64,000 bases of DNA, from assembly GCA_902785575.1 (NCBI GenBank), contig CACZZF010000006.1, positions 78,807 through 142,806 on the forward strand, read 5' to 3'. The translations under genes and the position numbers were made by a program. Below the pieces are notes generated by a model. It had not been told where the DNA came from, did no database searches, and saw only the letters and a program-made list of their open reading frames with translations. Source of the stretch: an uncultured Bacteroidia bacterium. GTDB lineage: Bacteria > Bacteroidota > Bacteroidia > Bacteroidales > UBA932. The first letter of the stretch is position 1. The number at the start of each line of letters is the position of its first letter. This document shows, piece after piece, positions 14,895 through 23,289 of the stretch.

Positions 14895-16933
14895 TGATCG
14901 GACTTGAACTTCTCGCTCCGGCGAGGAACGCTGACATCGGCATCGCGGCCATCGACTGCGGTGCCGATGCGGTATATATCGCCGGGCCGGAGTTCGGGGC
15001 AAGACAGGATGCGGGCAACTCCCTTGAGGATGTCCGTCGTCTTTGTGAATATGCCCACAGATTCGGGGTCAGGATATTCTTGACCCTCAACACAATTCTT
15101 TACGATTCGGAACTACCTGAGGCTGAGCGTATTCTTCATGATGCTGCCAAGGCTGGCGTAGATGCCATTATCGCCCAGGATCTGGCGGTATTCGAGATCC
15201 TTCGCTCCGCCCTTCGACAAGCTCATGGCAGCGCTCAGGATGACATTGAGATTCACGCGTCGACGCAATGCGCCATCAGGACTCCTGAACAAGCCAGGTT
15301 TTACGAGAGTCTCGGCGCTTCAAGGATTGTACTTGAGCGTCAACTGTCCCTGGACCAGATCAAGGCGATCAGGGATGCTGTAAGCTGCGAACTGGAGTTC
15401 TTTGTTCACGGGGCGCTTTGCGTCTGCTACAGCGGGCAGTGTTACATGTCCGAAGCTGTCGCTGGCAGAAGCGCCAACCGGGGAGCTTGCGTACAAGCGT
15501 GCAGGTCACTTTACGACCTGGAGGACAGCACTGGGAAGATTCTAGTCAAGGACAAAGCACTGTTGTCTCTTAAAGATTACAACCTGATCGGGCGGCTCTC
15601 AGACCTTGCCGAAGCCGGGATATGTTCTTTCAAAATCGAAGGCAGACTCAAGAATATCTCTTATGTTCGTAACACCGTCAGGGCATATTCAAAGGCCCTT
15701 GACGAACTCGTGGCAGCGCATCCTGACAAGTATCGCAGGGCTTCTTTCGGCAGGGTCGAAGGAGGTTTCATTCCTGACCTCAGAAAGACTTTCAACCGTG
15801 GATACACTGAGTTGTTCATAGATGGAAAGAGAGGCAAATGGTCTTCGATGGACGCTCCAAAGTCCGTCGGAGAAGTAATAGGAACAGTCATCAATATTAG
15901 GGCCGGACGGCCGTCCGAGCCCGGCCGCGTCCATTCTCGCTTCGCCCTTCGACGCAGCTCAGGGCTTGCTGCGGCTGAGTACGGCCTAAGCTCGGAGGCC
16001 GCTCCGGCGAAAAATATGGAAGTGACTGTAAAGTTGGACAATCCGGCGACGGTGCTGCGCAACGGCGACGGCTTCACTTTCAGTCCAAAGGACGGAGGCG
16101 AGATCAGAGGATTCCGAGGTGACGTCTGCGAAGGATCGAGAATCATCTGCCGAGATGTGCCAGGGCTATACGTCGGAGCCAGACTTCGCCGGAACCTTAG
16201 CGCCTCCTTCGAGAAAGAGCTCGAAACCAACCTCCCCACCCGCCGCATACCAGTATCAGTTTCATTAGTGTTCGATGATCCGTCTGCGACAAGCGCTATA
16301 AATGTTAAGGCGGAAAGTGAGGATGGCAGGGTTGTGGAGTTCGACGTTGACGGGGGCGAGCAGGAAGCAACGAATCGGGAGCGGATGGAGGCGATGTTCC
16401 ATTCGCAGATTGAAAAGGCCACAGGATTATATTCATTCATCCTAACAAGCTTGGATTCAAGTGGTTCCGCCGGAAAACTGCCCTTCATGTCCGCATCCGC
16501 CATCAATGGCATCCGCCGGGAGATCGCCCAAAGGCTGGATCAGATGGAGTGCGGCAATTGTCATCCTGAACATAGTGAAGGATCTGTGGCAGAAGAACAC
16601 GTCTTATATTCAGAATCCATTGATTATAAATCAAATATCTCCAACAGAGTCGCACGTGAAATCCTCCAAGAACTTGGAGCGAAGGAAATCGAGGATGCCT
16701 TCGAGCTGACTCATCGGCAAGGAGCCGAGCTGATGAGGAGCAAATACTGCATCCGACATGAGCTCGGCCTATGCCTGAAAGATTCTTCGACCTCCGGCCC
16801 TTCGGCAGGCTCAGGGCAGGCCCTAAGAATGACAAAGGGGAATCTGTTTCTCGTCAACAACGGCCGGCGCTACCGCTTGGGCTTCGACTGTGCCCGATGC
16901 GAGATGACCGTCGGAGTCGTTTTCGAGGCTTGA
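14894..16933 (+). CDS. Peptidase U32 family protein (RlhA/YegQ-like) with four inserted repeats
   Basis: The 679-residue protein begins ELLAPARNADIG and has the U32 signature HGALCVCYSGQCYMSE near residues 172-187, followed by NRGACVQACR. In E. coli the relative RlhA makes 5-hydroxycytidine in 23S rRNA, and these proteins are now regarded as RNA or cofactor-modifying enzymes rather than proteases. The C-terminal half resembles the DUF3656 extension. Four palindromic elements are inserted in frame at about residues 101-117, 337-369, 556-564 and 630-647, which makes it longer than usual. The conserved blocks lie between the insertions. Its last 64 bases overlap the convergent DUF2442 gene. Confidence 0.82.
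   Translation: MIGLELLAPARNADIGIAAIDCGADAVYIAGPEFGARQDAGNSLEDVRRLCEYAHRFGVRIFLTLNTILYDSELPEAERILHDAAKAGVDAIIAQDLAVFEILRSALRQAHGSAQDDIEIHASTQCAIRTPEQARFYESLGASRIVLERQLSLDQIKAIRDAVSCELEFFVHGALCVCYSGQCYMSEAVAGRSANRGACVQACRSLYDLEDSTGKILVKDKALLSLKDYNLIGRLSDLAEAGICSFKIEGRLKNISYVRNTVRAYSKALDELVAAHPDKYRRASFGRVEGGFIPDLRKTFNRGYTELFIDGKRGKWSSMDAPKSVGEVIGTVINIRAGRPSEPGRVHSRFALRRSSGLAAAEYGLSSEAAPAKNMEVTVKLDNPATVLRNGDGFTFSPKDGGEIRGFRGDVCEGSRIICRDVPGLYVGARLRRNLSASFEKELETNLPTRRIPVSVSLVFDDPSATSAINVKAESEDGRVVEFDVDGGEQEATNRERMEAMFHSQIEKATGLYSFILTSLDSSGSAGKLPFMSASAINGIRREIAQRLDQMECGNCHPEHSEGSVAEEHVLYSESIDYKSNISNRVAREILQELGAKEIEDAFELTHRQGAELMRSKYCIRHELGLCLKDSSTSGPSAGSGQALRMTKGNLFLVNNGRRYRLGFDCARCEMTVGVVFEA
15196..15244. 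repeat. Family A element (long form) in the U32 gene, copy 1
   Basis: It begins GATCCTTCGC, contains the inner core CCCTTCGACAAGCTCATGG and ends CAGGATGAC. It adds residues ending QDD in frame. Confidence 0.75.
15904..16000. repeat. GC-rich palindromic insertion in the U32 gene, copy 2
   Basis: It opens with the perfect palindrome CGGACGGCCGTCCG (15904-15917), contains CCCTTCGACGCAGCTCAGGG, and has arms GAGCCCGGCC and GGCCTAAGCTC. It looks like an elaborated family A element; boundaries are approximate. Confidence 0.6.
16560..16584. repeat. Family A element (minimal form) in the U32 gene, copy 3
   Basis: It reads GTCATCCTGAA to TGAAGGATC and encodes HPEHSEGS in frame. Confidence 0.75.
16781..16833. 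repeat. Family A element (long form) in the U32 gene, copy 4
   Basis: It begins GATTCTTCG, contains CCCTTCGGCAGGCTCAGGG and ends AAGAATGAC. In frame it encodes a stretch ending in RMT. Confidence 0.75.
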
Positions 16934-17337
16934 AAATCCACTTTTGAATAAATTGCTCCCAGAGACCTAATAGCATTCTGGATTGAAAGAACTCTTTTAG
17001 GTGAAGGAGTCTTGAAACCGTTGACATAGTCACGGATTAGGGTCGGATTGATTCCGGCGAACTTGCCGAAGCCAGAGATATTGATCTCACTATGACTCAT
17101 AAAGAAAGCTTGAAGATGAGTGGGGATGGCATCTTCGTATTCGAAGCTTTCGAAACTGACATCAACCCCAAGCTCCGGCCAATGGATACCCTCAAAGCCA
17201 AATCTATAAGCATTTCGCTGATCTTCAGAAGCTTCCGCAAGCTCAGGATACCAAGCCAGCGACTGCTTCAATTCTCTACCCTCAGAATCTTCCCCATACA
17301 AGAACCTCTTGTCAAACCAGATTTTCCTGATCTCCAT
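16870..17337 (-). CDS. DUF2442 plus XRE-like helix-turn-helix protein (probable antitoxin)
   Basis: The 155-residue protein has a DUF2442-like N-terminal part (residues 1-75, with FGFEGIHWPELGVDVS) and a DNA-binding helix-turn-helix (about 83-130, with ISGFGKFAGINPTLIRDYV). It is encoded with the DUF4160 gene, whose 3' end it overlaps by 26 bases. DUF4160/DUF2442 pairs are repeatedly found together and proposed as toxin-antitoxin-like modules; the HTH suggests autoregulation. The last 21 residues overlap the U32 gene on the other strand. Confidence 0.7.
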   Translation of the reverse strand: MEIRKIWFDKRFLYGEDSEGRELKQSLAWYPELAEASEDQRNAYRFGFEGIHWPELGVDVSFESFEYEDAIPTHLQAFFMSHSEINISGFGKFAGINPTLIRDYVNGFKTPSPKRVLSIQNAIRSLGAIYSKVDFQASKTTPTVISHRAQSKPKR

Positions 17338-17581
17338 ATTTTTTGTTTTTAAAGAAAACCTCCCAACTGTTCACAATGGTTTCCCTATTCTCTTCCAAAA
17401 CAGCTTCAATCCTCTTAAGATCACCAGCCTTGATTCCTTTGGAATACCTTTGAACAAACCTCTCGCCTTCCAAATCGTACACCGCATATCCTTCAGCTCC
17501 TTCAATGTGGACGTGAATCGGTTTATGTTCCCTGCTGAAAAAGAAGTAGGTGAAACCAAATAATCTGAAAACTTCAGGCAT
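17312..17581 (-). CDS. DUF4160 small protein (possible toxin of a pair)
   Basis: The 89-residue protein has the DUF4160 pattern: FRLFGFTYFFFSREHKPIH near residues 5-23, then VHIEGAEGYAVYD. The start MPEVFRLFGF fits the family. It is the first gene of a two-gene unit with DUF2442-HTH. A promoter-like motif ends only one base before its ATG, so transcription might begin within or just at the start codon. The pair is likely mobile, but no flanking repeat marks its ends. Confidence 0.72.
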   Translation of the reverse strand: MPEVFRLFGFTYFFFSREHKPIHVHIEGAEGYAVYDLEGERFVQRYSKGIKAGDLKRIEAVLEENRETIVNSWEVFFKNKKYGDQENLV

Positions 17582-17582
17582 A

Positions 17583-17613
17583 CAAAAATAGGTATTAAAA
17601 TTGACACTAACAA
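17583..17613 (-). promoter_or_regulatory. Candidate promoter of the DUF4160/DUF2442 pair
   Basis: TTG (17613-17611), 20 bases, then TATTTTTG (17590-17583) fit the Bacteroidota pattern. The distance to ATG 17581 leaves no leader. Confidence 0.4.
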
Positions 17614-17616
17614 ATA

Positions 17617-18768
17617 TTAATTGAAGGTGAAAGTGATGGAGACGTCGCCGAAGCGGTTGGGGACGTTGCTGTTCTTCTCGAGATAGTTAGCTGACAGCTT
17701 GCCTCTCCAGACAATGTCGTCATTACGGCGATAGGGAATCTCCACATCAAAGCCGTAAGTCTTGGTTTTAATGGTAACCTTACCGCTTGACTTCCAAGAG
17801 GTTACCTTTCCTCCGTCATCCTCGTTGATAAGGAGTGCGCATTCTGTGAGCTGTCCGGACCATTCGGAAACGATAACCGTGTTATACCTCATAACGCTTC
17901 CGATCTGCCCCCTCTTCACCTTAATCATCAAATCGGTCACTTCCGGGGTGTACTTGGAAAGATCAGCGACAATGTCAGCGGTGAAGGCCTTCAGGGAGCC
18001 CAATTTGATAAAGAACTCGCTACCTCCCGCCAGCCAGGAATCGTATTGTCTGTGAACCTTGAACTCTTTGAGTCTCAATGTTTTGAAATCAGTATTTACC
18101 CTTGTCTCGACTGGTTCGGGGCGGAGTTTCGCCGCCATCTGAGGAGTCATTGCCCCGGCATCCTCATTCCAACCCACGACCCAGACAGGGTGAGTCATGG
18201 CATAATCCTCATCAACGGCTATCTCTTTGATAATCGTTTGCCCATTAGGCAGAAGTTCCCTCACAAAACCCACATTTGACTCAAGGTTCAACTCCGGACA
18301 GAATGTGATGACAGGCATGGACTTTTTGTCCCAATTCTCTGAATATGGCCAATAAATCTGGAGACCGGATGAGGCAAGATCAACTGATGAGACCGCGGGA
18401 CATGCGGATATGGCTTGGCAGAGAGGTTCCGTATAATCCAAGTCAGATCTTGTCTCTGTCAACTCGTCACCAATCCCACGACCAGGAGAAGCGAACATGT
18501 CCAGGAAAGTGTATTCTTCATCATAACCATTGGCAGATGAAGCGTTTACCCCATTCCAAACTTCCATGACTTGTTCAATGGAGATGGGTACTTCGGAAAG
18601 CATCCGAGCCACCGAGGCCGGTGTCGCGGAGAATGAGACTGTTGGCTCCATCGGAGTGATGATGGAAGACTCAGTCTTGTCACAAGCTTGGAAAGAAAGC
18701 AGGAGAACGGATGCGAGCGCCAACGGCAGCGGCAGTGGCGACTTCTTTTTAGCGATGAAATTTTTCAT
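17617..18768 (-). CDS. Putative lipoprotein of unknown function
   Basis: The 383-residue protein has a signal peptide with the lipobox LSFQAC and cysteine at 29. The mature part has Ser/Thr-rich stretches and a late beta-rich region ending in VSITFTFN, an alternating pattern like the last strand of a barrel or beta sandwich. I do not recognise a family. It stands alone, upstream of the DUF4160 pair and downstream of the prmC terminator. Confidence 0.6.
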   Translation of the reverse strand: MKNFIAKKKSPLPLPLALASVLLLSFQACDKTESSIITPMEPTVSFSATPASVARMLSEVPISIEQVMEVWNGVNASSANGYDEEYTFLDMFASPGRGIGDELTETRSDLDYTEPLCQAISACPAVSSVDLASSGLQIYWPYSENWDKKSMPVITFCPELNLESNVGFVRELLPNGQTIIKEIAVDEDYAMTHPVWVVGWNEDAGAMTPQMAAKLRPEPVETRVNTDFKTLRLKEFKVHRQYDSWLAGGSEFFIKLGSLKAFTADIVADLSKYTPEVTDLMIKVKRGQIGSVMRYNTVIVSEWSGQLTECALLINEDDGGKVTSWKSSGKVTIKTKTYGFDVEIPYRRNDDIVWRGKLSANYLEKNSNVPNRFGDVSITFTFN

Positions 18769-18796
18769 TTTGAATAAGTTTTTAGTTGTTAATATC

Positions 18797-18812
18797 TCAC
18801 ATCGCGAAGTGA
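18797..18812. promoter_or_regulatory. Near-perfect palindrome upstream of the lipoprotein gene
   Basis: TCACATCGCGAAGTGA is symmetric except for one central pair on each side. It lies 29-44 bases upstream of the lipoprotein start codon and could be an operator. This rests on symmetry alone. Confidence 0.3.
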
Positions 18813-18848
18813 CAAAAAATCATCCGTTGAACAAAATATTCAACGGAT
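18813..18848 (-). terminator. Intrinsic terminator of the PBP-ddl-prmC operon
   Basis: On the minus strand ATCCGTTGAA and TTCAACGGAT form a perfect 10-bp stem with a 7-base loop, followed two bases later by six T. It lies 40 bases after the prmC stop. Confidence 0.8.
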
Positions 18849-18887
18849 AAATCCAGAAAAACGCCTTGCAGGAGGTTCGGAGGGCGA

Positions 18888-19811
18888 TTAGGAGAACTTC
18901 ACGAAACGGTTTTTACCGTAAAAATCGTTCAACAACTCCACATTTTGGAAGCCTGAATCCTTGAAAACCGCCACGGTCCCGTCTCCGATCAACTCATTGA
19001 TCTCAACTATTCCGGTCCCTCCCACAGAAAGAAGGCTGGCAGCCCATCTGGCGATCGCCCTATAAAACAACAGAGGATCGCCATCGGGGACGAACAGCGC
19101 CAAGTCGGGCTCATATTCAGTGACGTTAGGACGCATCTCCGCTTTCTGGGACTCCATAATGTAGGGAGGGTTCGCCAAAATGAGATCGAACTTGCCGCTG
19201 AGGGAAACCGGTGGCTCAAGAAGGATGTCGGCTTGGAAGAAGACCGGCCTTTCGGCAGGCTCAAGGACCGGCCCTTCGACAGGCTCAGGGACCGGTTGGT
19301 GAGCTTGTCGAACCACAGGGGCCGGATCTTGGCTGGAAGCTACCGCAAGGGCTTTTTCTGAGATATCCACACCATAAACTTCAGACCCGGGGATATCCAG
19401 GGCCAGGGTCCATGCTATGCATCCCGAGCCAGTACACAGGTCAAGGATACGGATGGGACCAGATCTGTCTTTGGAAACCAGCAAACCAATCCTAATCGCC
19501 TCAGCACAAAGAATTTCCGTCTCTGGTCTGGGAATCAGCACATCAGGACTCACCTTGAAACGACGCCCGCAAAACTCTTCGAACCCCAGCACATATTGCA
19601 CAGGCTCGCCTGAAGCGAGCCTGTCAAGATCATCTGATAGTGCGGATAAATACTCTGTCGGGATAGTGTAAGATGGCTCAGTCACATGGGTGTAACGGTC
19701 TATCCCAAGACGTTCCCCGCAGAGAAGATGAAGGATATTCCTGGCTTCGGGAGCCGGATAAAGGCTAGTAAGACGGGAAACCCCTTCCCTAAGGAAATCC
19801 CCGAGCAGCAT
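18888..19811 (-). CDS. prmC: PrmC, peptide-release-factor glutamine methyltransferase
   Basis: The 307-residue protein has the PrmC parts: an N-terminal helical domain, GEPVQYVLGFEEF near 88-100, the SAM loop LDLCTGSGCIA and the substrate motif NPPY. It methylates the GGQ glutamine of release factors in the cytoplasm. It overlaps ddl by one base and ends the PBP-ddl-prmC operon. A compound family A repeat (19242-19327) inserts about 28 residues with two PEPVEG-like blocks at about 162-190, in a surface loop between the SAM motif and the NPPY motif. Identity is secure; the insertion may lower activity but no motif is lost. Confidence 0.9.
   Translation of the reverse strand: MLLGDFLREGVSRLTSLYPAPEARNILHLLCGERLGIDRYTHVTEPSYTIPTEYLSALSDDLDRLASGEPVQYVLGFEEFCGRRFKVSPDVLIPRPETEILCAEAIRIGLLVSKDRSGPIRILDLCTGSGCIAWTLALDIPGSEVYGVDISEKALAVASSQDPAPVVRQAHQPVPEPVEGPVLEPAERPVFFQADILLEPPVSLSGKFDLILANPPYIMESQKAEMRPNVTEYEPDLALFVPDGDPLLFYRAIARWAASLLSVGGTGIVEINELIGDGTVAVFKDSGFQNVELLNDFYGKNRFVKFS
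19242..19327. repeat. Compound family A element in prmC
   Basis: Three successive copies of the inner core are seen: CCTTTCGGCAGGCTCAAGG, CCCTTCGACAGGCTCAGGG, and the inverted GAGCTTGTCGAA. Flanking GACCGGCC and GGCCGGATC pair as outer arms. The frame stays open through all of it. Confidence 0.78.
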
Positions 19812-20827
19812 CAGGAACTCTCTATTATTCCTGTAAGGAAGTCGGTGATGTCGATTCCGGCGGTCCTGACCATCTTAGGGACGAGCGAGGCGCTTGTCAT
19901 ACCGGGGATAGTGTTGACCTCCAGGAAATAAAGGGCGTCCTCCGCCAAGATATAATCCACTCGGACCACACCTCTGCAACCAAGATAGGCATAAATCTTT
20001 TTCGTGACTTCCTGGACATGGGTGCTGATGGCCTCGTCGACCGGCGCGGGGCAAATCTCCTGGCTGTTGCCGTTGTACTTGGCGTCATAATCGAAATAGT
20101 CATTATTGGTGACTATCTCGATGATAGGCAGGGCTTTGATTCCTTCTTTATCGGCATAAGCGGCGCAAGTGAGCTCACGACCTTGGATGCCCTGCTCGAC
20201 AATCACAGTAGAACCCTCAGAGAAAGCGAAACTGATAGCCTCTTTGACATCCTCCGGCTTCGAGACTTTAGTTATACCGAAACTCGATCCGCCATCTGTA
20301 GGCTTAACGAATACCGGGAACTTCAAAGTGGCGGCTATCTTCTCGGACACCTTGTCAAGATCCATCCCGTTACGCACAAACACGTCAAGGGCGCACTTCA
20401 CGAAATCCGTCTCACGAATGTAGCTCTTGCAGGCAAACTTGTCGAACGCCACGGCCGAAACGAAAGCGCTACAGCTGCTGAAAGGGATGCCGAGCATCTC
20501 CAGATAACCTTGAAGGAGACCGTTCTCTCCCGGGGTGCCATGCTGGACAATATAGGCATAATCAAACTTTACCTTCTCACCGTAGACCTTGACGGAGAAA
20601 TCAGTCTTGTCAACTTCCGGACGAGATCCCTCGGGGAAAGGAATCCTCATCGCATCGTGTTTCTTCATCGCGACGAGCTGCCACTTACCGAACCTCGCGA
20701 ATATCTCATAGACATCGTATTCCGTCCCGTCTATACGGGAGGCGACGAACTCTCCGCTGCGGCAAGAAACCTCCCATTCGGAAGAGTCACTGCCATAGAA
20801 CACCGCGATTTTGCTGAACTTGCCCAT
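19811..20827 (-). CDS. ddl: D-alanine--D-alanine ligase
   Basis: The 338-residue ATP-grasp enzyme joins two D-alanines for peptidoglycan precursors. Visible features are the N-terminal KIAVFYGSDSSEWEVS, a glycine loop GGSSFGI, GRELTCA, the metal-binding EVNTIPGMT near the C-terminus, and the family length. It sits between the bifunctional PBP gene (3-base gap) and prmC (1-base overlap), so cell-wall synthesis genes are co-transcribed. Confidence 0.92.
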   Translation of the reverse strand: MGKFSKIAVFYGSDSSEWEVSCRSGEFVASRIDGTEYDVYEIFARFGKWQLVAMKKHDAMRIPFPEGSRPEVDKTDFSVKVYGEKVKFDYAYIVQHGTPGENGLLQGYLEMLGIPFSSCSAFVSAVAFDKFACKSYIRETDFVKCALDVFVRNGMDLDKVSEKIAATLKFPVFVKPTDGGSSFGITKVSKPEDVKEAISFAFSEGSTVIVEQGIQGRELTCAAYADKEGIKALPIIEIVTNNDYFDYDAKYNGNSQEICPAPVDEAISTHVQEVTKKIYAYLGCRGVVRVDYILAEDALYFLEVNTIPGMTSASLVPKMVRTAGIDITDFLTGIIESS

Positions 20828-20830
20828 ATC

Positions 20831-23182
20831 TTATTCAAAATAATAGTCTTCAATCTGCGATTGCTGCTCTGAGACCTCATCATCGCTTCCGGTGCAGCCC
20901 AAACCGTCCACAACTCCCGCGGGAGCGATGAACTTGTCATTGGCGGTTATGCCTAAAGTCCCGTCCGCCAACACTTTCTTCATGAATATACCCCATGTGG
21001 GAAGGGACATGTTCGCTCCCTGGCCGAGAGTACCGGACTGGAAGTGGATCTGACGGTCCTCAGCCCCGGTCCAGACACCAGCGACAAGGGTCGGAGTGTA
21101 ACCAATGAACCAGCCGTCTGAATTGTCATTGGTGGTACCGGTCTTTCCGGCTATCTCTCCCATCAAGTTATAACGGTAGCGCAGCCTGCTGGCTGTTCCA
21201 CCTTGGACGACACCCTCCATAAGGTTGACCATCAGATAGGCAGTGTTCTCGCCGATGGCCTCACGTTTGCGGTTGGCGAACTCACTGATCACATTGCCCT
21301 GGCTGTCTTCTATCCTTGTGACAAACAGAGGAGACACATATACTCCCCTGGAAGGGAATGTGTTGTAAGCGGCTACCATCTCCCACAGAGAGATGTCGGC
21401 GGGGCCGACACATAGAGCGGGAACCTCGTCAATATGACTCTGGATACCCATCCTTCGCATCATGTCAGCCATGGCCTCGGGGCCGAACTGCTTCATCAGA
21501 TAAGCTGAGATATTATTGGAACTGTTCGTCAGTCCCCATTTCAAGGTCACAGTCTTCCCGATCCACTTCTCGCTATCGGTACTCCTTGGTGTCCAAGTGG
21601 TTCCGCCAGGAATCTCAAAAGTCTGAGGCAGGTCGACCACCTTGTCGCAAGGTGTCATGCCCTCCTGCATCGCAAGTGTGTAAAGGAAGGGCTTGATCGT
21701 GGAACCAACCTGACGTTTGCCCTGACGGACATTATCATATTTGAAATAACGGTAATTGGGACCTCCGACATAAGCCTTGACGTGTCCTGTGCCGGGCTCC
21801 ATGGCCACAAAGGCAGTCCTGAGCATCGACTTGTAATACTTGATCGAGTCGTCAGGAGTCATCGTGGTGTCGATATAGCCTTTGCTATTATAAGCGAAAA
21901 TACGCATCTTGACCGGCACCGAGAATGTCTTCTGGATCTGGGAATCGCTCAAACCATCTTTCTTGAGAAGGCGCCAGCGGTCACTCCACCTGCGAGCCTG
22001 GTTCATCAGGCGGTCGCGTGTCGCCTGGTCAATATCATTTGAGAACGGAGCGTTAGTCTTGTATTTCAGATCCTTCATGAAATCCGCCTGAAGCTCTTTG
22101 ATCCTTTCAGCGACAGCCTCCTCGGCATATTTCTGCATCTTGTAGTTGATGGTAGTGTATATCCTTAGGCCATCCCTGTCAAGATCGTAAGGCGTACCGT
22201 CCGTCTTGGTGTTCTTCTCAAGCCATCCGTATAACTCATCATTCGCCCAAGCGAGAGAGTCAGCCGTGTAGTCCTCACGGACCTTGTAATCAGAACGACG
22301 GGGCTTCTTGGCGGTCATCACGCGCCTGATCATATCCCTGAAATATGGCGCCCTTCCGGCGTTATGATCCTGGATCTCATAATTGAGGGTGATCGGGATC
22401 TCGCGGATAGAGTCCCTCTGGGCCTTGTCAATATAACCAGCCTTCTCCATCTGTCCGATCACGAAGTTCCTCCTGATCAACGCCTTATCCGGATTGAGCG
22501 CGGGGTTGTAACGAGTCGGCTTGTTGACCATTCCCACCAACATCGCGCTTTCCTCGACTGTCAGGTCAGAGGGATGCTTCCCGAAGAAAGTCTCAGCCGC
22601 AGAACGGACTCCATAAGCGCTACTGCCGAAGAATATGGAGTTGAGATACATGGTCATTATCTCATCCTTGGTGTAGTCTCTCTCCAGTTTCACGGCAGTG
22701 ATCCACTCCTTGAGTTTGATCCAGACCATCTTCATGTGATATATTCCGGGGACTTTCCTGCCTATCTCCATTCTGGGGTACAAGGTCTTCGCGAGCTGCT
22801 GTGTGATCGTGCTGCCTCCTCCCTGATTGGAACGACGCAGCAGGATAGTCTTGAAAAGCACACGTGCAAGACCTTTGAAATCAATACCGGAATGCTTGTA
22901 GAACCTGGCGTCCTCAGTGGCGACAGCGGCGTGGACCAGGTTGGGAGAAAGCTCCTCGTAGGTCACGTAAGTCCTGTTCTCAATGTGGAAGGTGGCCAGG
23001 GTCTCCCCGTCCTGGGCTATGATCTGTGTGGCAAGGTTGTTTTCCGGATTCTCAAGCTCCTTGAAGGATGGGATGTCAGCGAACATCCAAACCAGCAAGA
23101 TCATGAATAACACGAACAAAACCGGTATGGTGATGAGTATCCAGAACCACTTTGTGATTTTCTTTCTCGTCTCTTTGGTCAT
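20831..23182 (-). CDS. Bifunctional penicillin-binding protein 1A type (GT51 + transpeptidase)
   Basis: I start at 23182 (MTKETRKK); upstream ATGs in frame lie in the promoter region. The 783-residue inner-membrane protein has one N-terminal helix, the glycosyltransferase GT51 motifs EDARFYKHSGID and GGSTITQQLAK, and the transpeptidase motifs STIKP, SSNN and KTGTTND. It polymerises and crosslinks peptidoglycan. A C-terminal acidic tail follows GVVDGLGC. It heads the operon with ddl and prmC. Confidence 0.92.
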   Translation of the reverse strand: MTKETRKKITKWFWILITIPVLFVLFMILLVWMFADIPSFKELENPENNLATQIIAQDGETLATFHIENRTYVTYEELSPNLVHAAVATEDARFYKHSGIDFKGLARVLFKTILLRRSNQGGGSTITQQLAKTLYPRMEIGRKVPGIYHMKMVWIKLKEWITAVKLERDYTKDEIMTMYLNSIFFGSSAYGVRSAAETFFGKHPSDLTVEESAMLVGMVNKPTRYNPALNPDKALIRRNFVIGQMEKAGYIDKAQRDSIREIPITLNYEIQDHNAGRAPYFRDMIRRVMTAKKPRRSDYKVREDYTADSLAWANDELYGWLEKNTKTDGTPYDLDRDGLRIYTTINYKMQKYAEEAVAERIKELQADFMKDLKYKTNAPFSNDIDQATRDRLMNQARRWSDRWRLLKKDGLSDSQIQKTFSVPVKMRIFAYNSKGYIDTTMTPDDSIKYYKSMLRTAFVAMEPGTGHVKAYVGGPNYRYFKYDNVRQGKRQVGSTIKPFLYTLAMQEGMTPCDKVVDLPQTFEIPGGTTWTPRSTDSEKWIGKTVTLKWGLTNSSNNISAYLMKQFGPEAMADMMRRMGIQSHIDEVPALCVGPADISLWEMVAAYNTFPSRGVYVSPLFVTRIEDSQGNVISEFANRKREAIGENTAYLMVNLMEGVVQGGTASRLRYRYNLMGEIAGKTGTTNDNSDGWFIGYTPTLVAGVWTGAEDRQIHFQSGTLGQGANMSLPTWGIFMKKVLADGTLGITANDKFIAPAGVVDGLGCTGSDDEVSEQQSQIEDYYFE

Positions 23183-23190
23183 AATAAAGA

Positions 23191-23198
23191 CAAATTTA
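23191..23198 (-). promoter_or_regulatory. -7 box of the PBP operon
   Basis: The minus strand reads TAAATTTG. It ends only eight bases before ATG 23182, so the mRNA leader would be only a few bases long. No TTG at 19-20 is seen. Confidence 0.35.
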
Positions 23199-23289
23199 TA
23201 ACAAAATTTGGAAAATTGCCCGGTTTGTGCTTTACTTTGCGGTGCGAAACATCGAACAATACTATGAACAACTTTCAAAACAAGACATT

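Noticed and set aside
14894..16933. Collagenase or protease function of the U32 protein
   Set aside because: The closest architecture is RlhA/YegQ-like, now linked to RNA modification; the peptidase label is historical.
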